From: Mesotaenium endlicherianum
Taxonomy: Eukaryota > Streptophyta > Zygnematophyceae > Zygnematales > Mesotaeniaceae
Direction of reading: 5' to 3'
NCBI GenBank assembly: GCA_009602735.1
Contig: WELA01003960.1
Span: 143,892-174,131 of the forward strand
DNA: 30,240 nt
Below the pieces are notes generated by a model that did not search any database, had not been told where the DNA came from, and saw only the letters and a list, made by a program, of their open reading frames with translations. The position numbers and the translations under genes were made by a program. Numbering within the stretch: the stretch's first letter is position 1; each line of letters starts with the position of its first letter. Below are positions 22,527 through 30,240 of this stretch, one piece after another.

Positions 22527-22690
22527 ACATGCTGGCAACGGGATGCTTGCTCCCAGTGAGGGCCGGCACAGCATAGGAGGAAGAGGGCGCACTGCATGCG
22601 GAGCAGCGCGGGCAGCCTCTCCTCCTCCGCCTCCGCCAGCCCGCACGGCCACTCGTGAGAGAATGCAGCTCCGGCCTCCTCTTTAGCCAC
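22527..22690 (-). CDS. Orphan exon candidate of an unidentified minus-strand gene
   Basis: Between a CAG acceptor (22693-22691) and a GTAAGT donor (22526-22521) lies a 164-base open stretch with a non-repetitive, helix-like translation including AFSHEWPCGLAEAEEERL and LLRMQCALFLLCCAGPHW. The other two frames give Arg- or Ala-rich low-complexity sequence. I do not recognise the family. A possible next piece (DSVAVYISMHLL, near 22490-22455) would need an implausibly short 35-base intron. Upstream, an open stretch at 22942-22709 might belong to the same gene. Coding status is uncertain. Confidence 0.35.
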
Positions 22691-23002
22691 CTGCCGTTGG
22701 CACTTGTGTCACTCTGCAAAACTGACAGGTGTCACGCCCCATGGGGTCAACTGGCCGTGCCATGTCCCCGCATCTGTCAACAGATCCCAGCGGAGCTCCT
22801 GCCGGCCAGCGTGGAGTGGGGAGGCAACCTGGAAGCAAGCAGCAAAGGAGGTGGACGGCCGCAAGCAGCGCGCTGGCAGGAGGAGGGGGGGCTCAAGAGA
22901 CGACTCCACTTCCTCCATCAAGACCAGCAAGCGCCGAGCCACAAGTAGGGTCCAACTGCCGATTGAGCTGGGGCTGGACTACTTCAGCAAGTTCATTCCC
23001 AC

Positions 23003-23003
<1 letters not shown>

Positions 23004-23095
<92 letters not shown>
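23004..23095. repeat. 92-base poly-C run ending in an N
   Basis: Uninterrupted C from 23004 to 23095, then N at 23096. A homopolymer this long next to a placeholder base is probably an assembly or read artefact, or at least has unreliable length. Frames through it encode polyproline or polyglycine only. Confidence 0.95.
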
Positions 23096-23096
23096 N

Positions 23097-24549
23097 TGCC
23101 GAACACAATAGCACACAAGCAGCACACGCCTCCTCATGCGCGGAGAAGGGTTGGGAAGGAAAGGAAAGGGAAGTTTGGCTGAGCACAGCAGAGGAGCCTT
23201 GGGCGGCGAGGAGGCAAGCAGGCGGGCACGCAAGCGGCAGGGGTCACAACACCCAGCTGCCCATCTTCCCGTCCCCTCCGTCCCCCCGGACCTGCGACGG
23301 CCTCAGTCCAGCCTCATCCCCTCCCTCCAAACTTCCAAGGAAACACCAGACCTGGACCGAACCCCACAGCTCATCCCCTCCACCCTCCACCCACAAACCA
23401 CCCCCCTCCCCCCCTCCCCATGGACGCAGCTGAAGCCCTCTCGGCTTCTCATTTTCTCACCAGGCGGGCGGGTGGCGGGGTGGCAGGCCCTCCGGACGGC
23501 GCTGGGCAGAAAGCCACTTCACTCCTTCTCCTTCTTCGACAATCTTTCCTCTCATTGTCACAGCAACAGTCTGCCCTTCCTTTCCCCAAAGGAGAGGAGA
23601 GGAGAGGACTCCGGAAACCCTGCGGCTGCCGCCTGCCTGCCACCTGGCCCTTTTACGCATGGACGGCGGCAACCGCTCCACATCAACATCGCGCCCTCTC
23701 CTCGTGGCCTTCTTCCGTCTCTCGCTCTCTCACTCTGACTGAGGTCTAAACTCCATGTAGAACCCTGGACAGAGACACTGACACCTGGAAGCTTTGTCAC
23801 CTGGCGAGCCAAGTTCTCTGAGCTCTGCCGGCGTCCCCATGGGGCCCCACTTGCACCGTCGTGCTTTGCTGAGCAACCCGGCTGCAGGACCGTTATGACG
23901 CACCTCGCTGTGTTTTCCAGAACGCTCACTCCGTACTGGAGCCACCACGGCCTGCCAGCACACTTGCTGCGCCTGCTCTGAGCAGCGCAGTCCTGCTATG
24001 GCAGGCCTAAAATTTTCCAAGCGACACAAAGTACAAGTTTTCTGCTGCAATAGAGTAAAAAGTCCCACCCAGGCATGAGCGAAGGCCAGCAGCATAGAAG
24101 AAAGGGAAGACAGGGGAAAAGAGGGGGAGAGGGGAGGAGGAGGGGGAGGGGAAGAGGGGCAAAAGGGGCGAGGGCGGGCGTGGGGAGCCTCATACTAATT
24201 CATCTACGCAAGATACAACACACGATCTCAAGTAGCCTTCTCACGCTCAACCCTCATCCCTCATCCCTGCAGGCTGCTGGGGCATGGGAGCGCACCTTTC
24301 CCGCTACTACCTTCCTACCTTCTGGCTTCTCGCCAGCTGCAGACTGCCTGCAGGCTCTTCCTCTCTGCTCGCATGCCTGCCCAAGGCCTGGCCCCCCACC
24401 GAGTCAGAAACTGCATCATTTAGGGAACCTGGAGCAGTCGTCAGGAAACGCTGAGCATTTTCGCCCCCTCCTGCTCCCAGCCTCGGCTTCCCCAAGCACC
24501 AGGCATGACTGAGAGTTGTGGTCGCTCGTCTTTAGTGGTGCCTTCAAGC
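23097..24549. other. GC-rich stretch, no gene assigned
   Basis: Frames of 100-200 codons exist on both strands but are Pro/Ser-rich or overlap each other. One plausible acceptor (pyrimidine tract then CAG at about 23461-23463) opens a frame with VAGWQALRTALGRKPLHSF, yet no linked exon was found. A purine-rich microsatellite lies at about 24090-24170. Confidence 0.4.
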
Positions 24550-26740
24550 TAGCTAGAAACTGCTCTTGCCGTTCATCCCGCGCACCGCCCTTGCCATTTA
24601 TATCGCGTACCATCATGCAGTAGAAACTGCCCGACTTCTTATTTATTCTGATTTATTCCGTGTACCAGTGATAATTGCCCTTGCCGCTAATTCCGCGTAC
24701 CAGTTTAAATTGCCCTTGCCATGAATTCCGCGTACCACTTACATTGCCTTTTGCCATTAATCCCGCGTACCACTTAATATTGCGCTTATTCATCCGCGTA
24801 CCTGTTAAATTGCCATCAATTCCACGTACCAGCTCTTGCCATTATTTCCACGTACCAGTTTATGTGCCCTTACGATATATTCCGCGTACCTGTTAAATCG
24901 GCCTTGCAATTCGATGTACCTCTCAAACTGGCACTTTTCATTGATCCGCGTACCTCGTATCATTGTCCTTGCAATAGTTCCTCGTACCTGTTAATCACCC
25001 TTGACGTGAATTTTGCGTACCTGATAAAATTTTCACTTGCCACTAATTCCTATTAAAATTGCCCTTGCCACAAACTCCGCGTACCACTTAAGATCGCCCT
25101 CGCAAATCAATCCTGTATACTTCATAAAGTTGCGCTTGCCAGTGATTCTACGTACCATTTAAAATTGTTCTTGCCATCAATTCCACGATCCTGTTTAAAT
25201 TGCCATTGCGATGAACTCTGCGTACCAGTTAAATAGGCCCTTGCCATCATTTTCACGTACCTGTTGAAGGTCGCCCGTGCCATCAATTCCGGGTACTTGT
25301 TGAAGATCGCCCTTGCCATCAATTCCGCATACCAGTAAATCGCCCTTGCCATCACTTCCGCGTAGCAGTAAATTGCCCTTGCCATCAATTCCGCATACTA
25401 GTTAAGATTTCACTTGCCATCAATTTTGCGGACCTGTTAAGGTTGCCCTTGACATGAATTCCGCGTACCAATGACCTGCAGTTACAATCGCTTTTGCCAT
25501 CAATCCCGCGTACCTGTTGAAGATCGCCCTTGGTCATTAATTCCGCGTACCTTCTTAGATTTCCCTTGCCACGAATTTGCGTACCTCTTAAGGTTGCCCT
25601 TGCCGTTCTGCATACCAGTTCAAACTGCTCTTGCCAATTCCGCGTACCTATTAACATTGCCCTTGCCATTAATTTTGCGTACCATGCCCCAAAGCTGTTC
25701 CGCATACCGCTACCAAATGCCTTTGCCATTCATATTGCATATTTTTAAAAGCCTAGCTTGCCTTTCATCCCGCGCACCAATAGAAACTGCCCCTAGTTTA
25801 TCATCTTTTTTGCGTACGAGTTAAAGTTGTCCTTGCCATGAATTCCACGTACATGCTCCCCTTATTCCTAGTACCACTTCGTACTGCTGCTGCCGTTCAT
25901 TCCGCGTGGCCAACGCATACCAGTAGAAGTTCCTTAGCTTGCCATTTTGTGTACTTGTATAAGATATACCTTTGCCGATCATTAGTTCCGCATACCATAC
26001 ATCATGAATTGCCTTCATTGCGCGTACTAGTAATAACTACCGTTCCATTCCTGCGTGCCACAGAAAGCACGCATTGGTTCTGCACACCAATAAAAATGCC
26101 TTTGCTATTATTCATTGGTTCCGCGTACCATGCACCAAAAACCGCCCTTGTTCCACGTACGAGTAGAATTTTTATCATTCATTGCCTCTACCAGCAAAGA
26201 TTGCCCTATGGCTTGCCATCTTTTTGCGTCTAGTAAAAATGCCCTACTTTGCCATTCATTCGGCATACTAGCTAAAAACGCCCTAGCCTGCCATTCATTC
26301 TGCATATCAGCAAGAACTGCTCTATTTTGCTACTCAGAATAGTTTATTTTGCTTACCACTAAAATTGCCCTTGCCAGTTACTTTGCATACACCATGCATC
26401 AAAAATTGCTCATATTCCCCCAACCGTTAAAAACTACCTCTGCCAGTCAGTATGCATCATGCACCCAAAACCGCCCTCCTTCAACATACCACTAAAACTT
26501 GCGGATTGCCTTTCATACCGCTTACGTACCACTGAAGACTGCCTTTGATTCGAATACCACTAAGAACCGTCCTTCCAACTGATTCCATATACCACTGAAA
26601 ATGCCCTTGCCGGTTTGATCCGTGCACCAAAAGTAGTACACACCCGCTGTTCAATCATGCATACCACAAATAATTATGTCTGCCCATTATATCCATTCTG
26701 CGGACCACTTAAAACTCCCCCCACTCGAACAATGCGTACA
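24550..26740. repeat. Degenerate minisatellite, roughly sixty ~36-bp units
   Basis: The core TTCCGCGTACC recurs every 30-40 bases with a CTTGCCAT block before it and AGTTAAA-like sequence after it; a typical unit reads CCCTTGCCATCAATTCCGCG then TACCAGTTAAATTG. Copies are most alike from about 25060 to 25680 and decay toward both ends, a pattern expected of unequal exchange. There are no unique spacers, so it is a tandem repeat and not a CRISPR array. Where 36-bp spacing holds, minus-strand frames give a 12-residue repeat (ELMARA motif), judged incidental. Confidence 0.9.
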
Positions 26741-27433
26741 ACTCCTCTGTTGTTTTTTTGTGCTATCGAGGATATCCTTCGCTGCTTATTTGCATAGTGC
26801 ACATATAGCTAGTCCTGCTGTGTTCCACTGAAAACGATTGTCAATAGAGGTAGAAGAATGTCCACCATTGGGATTGCCAATGTTGTCGTGAAAGTGACGA
26901 GTGCTCGTGATTTAAAGGTGAAGGTTCTGCTTCGACATCTTGTCTTCTCTAAATTGTTGTGAATATGAGAACCATAAGCCTGCGGAGTGAGCACCTACTT
27001 GTACCACTCCCTCCATTCAGGTGTGCATCCGAGTGAAGTCTACACCAGAGATTAACCAGTCTCGTACATGGACATATGACGAAATTCTTTTATGATTCAT
27101 CCTTTGTAGCTTCACGTGAATGCTAGAATGGGTCCAAAACATATTCGAGCTTCTTATGCAATTCAGTCGCCGCCTTATGGAAGATGTATGACGGCCCGTA
27201 CGTTGCAACGTGTCCGTCTTTGATCAACAACGCATGCAATCACACACAAGGGCGTGAAGGTGGACAATGAGCAAAGCTTCCCTTCCCACAGCTGAAGCAG
27301 GGTGCTCACTTGACGAGCACGTGCCGTAAGCATCATCATCATATGACACAATAAGAGGCAGGCACATCGACTGCCTACTCGTGTACATCTAGGCCGGGTG
27401 GTCAACCTCTCAAGGAAAGAGACCCAGCATCTC
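26741..27433. other. Intergenic stretch downstream of the WDR53-like gene
   Basis: It should contain the 3' untranslated region of the WDR53-like gene at its right side. No open frame above about 80 codons and no family resemblance were seen. Confidence 0.5.
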
Positions 27434-29530
27434 TTATTTGACTTCGTACAAAATCACATGCCGCGACGTGTCAGCAACCGCCAGGCTGGCGCCGTGGACC
27501 ATGCTGCTCCCTATCCAGTTCACCTGCTCCAACACCGGCACACACCAGCCCCGACCGGTAAGCGACTGGCAAGCAAGCACACCTCTCTCAGACATCACCG
27601 ACGCTTTCCACAATCCCGTCGGCAGACCCCACCGTGCGCAATGCAGCTCTATACGCACATGTGGGAGGCTCAAAGACGAGCGACTGTGCCAGGCATAGGA
27701 CGGGGCCAAGTCCCACCCTCGCCGTGGTCCAAGCAGCCAAGCGCCGAAGTGGGGCTTCCTCATGCCCGTTCGAGGTTTCCCTCGACGTCATCCCCCCCCG
27801 CAACCAGCACAGCACTTCAGCACGTGAGCCGTCAAAGATGAATTTGCCACGAGCACCTCTCTCCTGTCAAGTACGCTAACTCTCTGCGTGGAGCTAGCGG
27901 CTGTGGTACACACGCAGAGGGGAAGAGGGAGAGGGAGAGGGAGAGGGAGAGGGAGGCACCTTCTTGCCATGCCGCCACGATACAACGTTGCTTCTGCTGC
28001 TGCTGCTGCTGCCGCCTCCTTCTCCTGGCAGAGAGACAGCTGGCGCCGCGCAGTTCCACACCACGATGCGCGCGTCGTTGCCCCCGCTGATGACAAGGTC
28101 CACCCCAGGCGAGCACTGCGCCCACGCGCTGCGAGCATGCGCGCACGCAGTCGCACACGCGCAACAAGAGAGGGAAAGAGAAAGAGAGGGAGACAAAGCA
28201 CTTAAAGGCAGCGTGAGCGCGCAAGCGCCGCGCACGTAGTCTACCGCAGAGCCGAGGTGAGAGGCAACAGAGAACGCACGTGGCGGGTATGCAGCCGTTC
28301 GCGCGTGCTCGCATCTCCTTGGCACGCCTCCCTCTGAGAATCATTAGCACGGCTGGTGTCCGACGACGCAAGCGCGGCTATACACGCCTCACCCCTTCTA
28401 GACCCACAACTCCCACACCTCAAAAAGCTCTGGGATGCCCTCCGACATGGGAGTGAGGCCAGCCAGAGCAAAACAGTCATGCGTGGATAACGACGCCTGA
28501 GCTATCTCACGCCCCCTGATCTCTGGCCCTAGCACGCATGCCCCGGAGGGGGGGGGGGACTCAAAATACGCGACCAGGAGGAGAAGAATAGAAGGGGAGC
28601 TGCAGGACGAGGGGAAGAGGGCGTGGAGGGGGAGGACGAGGAGAGGAGACGTACACGTGGGAGACGGCCGCAGTGTGGCCGCCCATTGCCGCCGTCAGCT
28701 TCCTCTCTCGCGCGCCCGCGCCACCTGTGGCATTGTCAGCTTGTGCGCTTTTGCTCGTGCTGCTGCTGCTACTGCTGCGGTCGTTGCCACCACCGCTGCT
28801 GCTGCCCGGGTGAGCTGGCGAGTGGGTGGCGTCCATGTCATACACGGCCACAGTGCAGTCTCCGCGGGCGGCAGCCATGAGCCTGCCAGCTGTCCCGGGC
28901 GCGTCCGGCGGGCACACAGCCAGCGCGTGCACAAAGGGGGGGTTGCACATGGGCCCTGTGCCGTCCTCCGCCCGCACCGCCTCCGAGGCTGCCCAGAAAA
29001 CACGGGCAGCCGATTGAGGTGCAGATGAGCTCGCACTCACTGGCTGCAGGCTCCTCTGGATGCCAACGGAAGACACGTGTGTACTCCCCTTATCTTATAC
29101 TCCCATACACATTGCGGACAACGATGATGAGCTGTAACATGAGAAGCAAGTGTTTCCTGCTTTTGCAAGTGAGAGAGAGGGAGACGCGCGAGCGCACGCA
29201 CAGAGGTCCCAGGTGTGCCGCGCTCTCCCGCTGGCGTAGTCCCACTTCACTATCCTCGAGTCCATGCCACCTGTCACCACTGCGCGCATCCACCACACAA
29301 GAAAGCTGCTGCCCAGAGTTGGCAGACTTTCTCGTCCCTCGGGAGTCGCCACCAAGACCAGGACCAGGACCAGGGGAGCATTTGACGCTGCTGGGTGCAG
29401 ACAGACGCTCGGCACCCGGCTGCTTAATGCGGCCCCGTCAGTCAGCCACCTTGTCCGCCGGTCAGCCCAGTCGGTCAATTGGTCAGGCAGTCTATCAGTC
29501 AGTGGGTCGGTCAGTCAATCGCTCTGTTCC

Positions 29531-29563
<33 letters not shown>

Positions 29564-29895
29564 AGGCAGCTGGTCAGTCGGGAGGGCAGATGCGCCGGGT
29601 GGACCGCGAGGGAGGCTAGGCTACACTGCAACATTATGTGCCGTTTGAGCGCCGCCCGAGCACATCACTGCTGACAAATGGACGGCCACAGAGAGTTCAT
29701 GCAGCAGCAGAGAGTTCCCCGCACTGTCAGCACAGCACGCACGTGAGCTGGGGCGGGACAGGAGGGAGGGAGAGGGAGCGGGAGAGGAAGAGGGAGAGGA
29801 AGAGAGAAAGAGATAGGAGAGAGAGAGAGGAAGAAGGGGGGGGGATCCTGACCTTCCCAGGGGCGGCGCGGATGAAACTGCACACTGCTGCATAT
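27434..29895 (-). CDS. WDR53: WDR53-like WD40-repeat protein, 3' part, five exons, partial
   Basis: Exons on the minus strand: 29895-29853, 29279-29202, 28988-28651, 28115-27960, 27523-27434 (TAA). Joins are GT-AG and keep frame, giving about 234 residues; the N-terminal repeats lie beyond the right edge. WD40 elements in order are ICSSVQFHPRRPWE followed across the intron by VTGGMDSRIVKWDYASG; NPPFVHALAV with RLMAAARGDCTVAVYDMD; GGHTAAVSHVY followed by VDLVISGGNDARIVVWN; and the C-terminal HGKKVNWIGSSM with LAVADTSRHVILYEV. This order, especially NPPFVHALAV and KKVNW, fits WDR53 and its plant homologues, which form a beta-propeller; animal WDR53 has been linked to cullin-RING ligases, and a like role here is inference. 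A Ser/Gly-rich insertion of about 45 residues after YDMDATHS is unusual and probably a surface loop. Confidence 0.85.
27915..27956. repeat. (GGGAGA)n microsatellite
   Basis: Seven or so purine units directly inside the last intron of the WDR53-like gene, beginning next to the donor site of the fourth exon. Confidence 0.9.
29533..29562. repeat. (CCAG)n microsatellite
   Basis: About seven CCAG units, preceded by degenerate GTCAGT/GGTCAG repeats from about 29430, in an intron of the WDR53-like gene. Confidence 0.9.
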
Positions 29896-30159
29896 CTGCC
29901 CCCCCTCCCCCCCCNTGCATGCTCTTGCACCTCTGCGTGCCCCGCTGAGTGGGGTACCCACAAGTTGGGAGCTGACGGGAGAGACGAGGTCTTGAAGGGC
30001 AGGAAAATGGACAGTTGGCAACACCTGTCGCCTCTGGACCCGTGCCTGGAACTTGAGACACGTCGTCCGCGACAGCCTTGGAACTACTGGATTCCAAAAG
30101 AATAAGGTACTGTATCTAGGTTGCCATTAGAGGCCTGTCATACTCGTGTCGAGGAGCAG

Positions 30160-30178
30160 ACCAGGAGAGGGAGAGAGA

Positions 30179-30240
<62 letters not shown>
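30160..30240. repeat. GA microsatellite at the window edge
   Basis: GGGAGA then pure GA to the last base, probably intronic to the WDR53-like gene, whose first exons lie further right. Confidence 0.9.

Noticed and set aside
22704..23433. Frames of up to 234 codons ending in polyproline
   Set aside because: They depend on the suspect poly-C run and change frame content with its length.
23464..23738. Possible plus-strand exon with VAGWQALRTALGRKPLHSF
   Set aside because: The acceptor looks reasonable, but no donor, partner exon or known family was found, so it was not called.
25122..25729. Minus-strand frames encoding a 12-residue repeat protein
   Set aside because: The frames exist only because some units are 36 bp long; they break where spacing varies, and there is no start context or splice support.
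24550..26740. Possible CRISPR array from regularly spaced short cores
   Set aside because: The intervening bases are also repeated and degenerate, units are contiguous, and the genome is eukaryotic with introns. It is a minisatellite.
27370..27450. GGCCGGGTGGTCAA, reminiscent of a tRNA D-arm
   Set aside because: No acceptor stem, anticodon arm or T-arm could be paired around it.

Overview
The window looks like nuclear DNA of a streptophyte, most likely a charophyte green alga. It has short exons split by GT-AG introns, a PATROL1/MUN-domain (DUF810) gene, a type-B (REC plus GARP) response regulator of the plant cytokinin type, a plant-type chromovirus, and many GC-rich microsatellites. No species can be fixed from sequence alone. 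Three single N bases (2119, 23096, 29915) sit inside or beside dinucleotide or homopolymer runs and look like assembly joins.

Layout: (1) 25-3492, minus: the 5' half of a PATROL1-like gene, nine exons, running off the left edge. (2) 4323-7276, plus: a complete ten-exon EamA/DMT transporter of the SLC35G type; it diverges from the PATROL1-like gene across about 830 bp. (3) 8602-11045, minus: a complete five-exon type-B response regulator, convergent with the transporter. (4) 11046-12727: no gene recognised, but a cluster of inverted repeats. (5) 12728-19377, minus: a Ty3/gypsy chromovirus with a 5' LTR, a primer-binding site, an intact gag, an intact pol carrying a C-terminal chromodomain, and a probable -1 frameshift signal; its 3' end does not match its 5' LTR. 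(6) 19378-27433: mostly non-coding, with an AT-rich stretch, an AC-rich microsatellite field, one orphan exon candidate, a 92-base poly-C run, and a roughly 2.2 kb degenerate minisatellite of about 36 bp units. (7) 27434-29895, minus: the 3' part of a WDR53-like WD40 gene, five exons, continuing past the right edge.

The host genes do not form a pathway. They cover membrane-protein delivery (PATROL1), small-solute transport, two-component signalling and a WD40 scaffold. Exon boundaries were set by hand from GT-AG sites, reading-frame phase continuity and remembered family conservation; all joins listed keep frame. I found no convincing undescribed gene system. The best leads are the compact gag-pol frameshift signal, the mismatched retroelement ends, the G-quadruplex motif beside a 3' splice site, and the large minisatellite.
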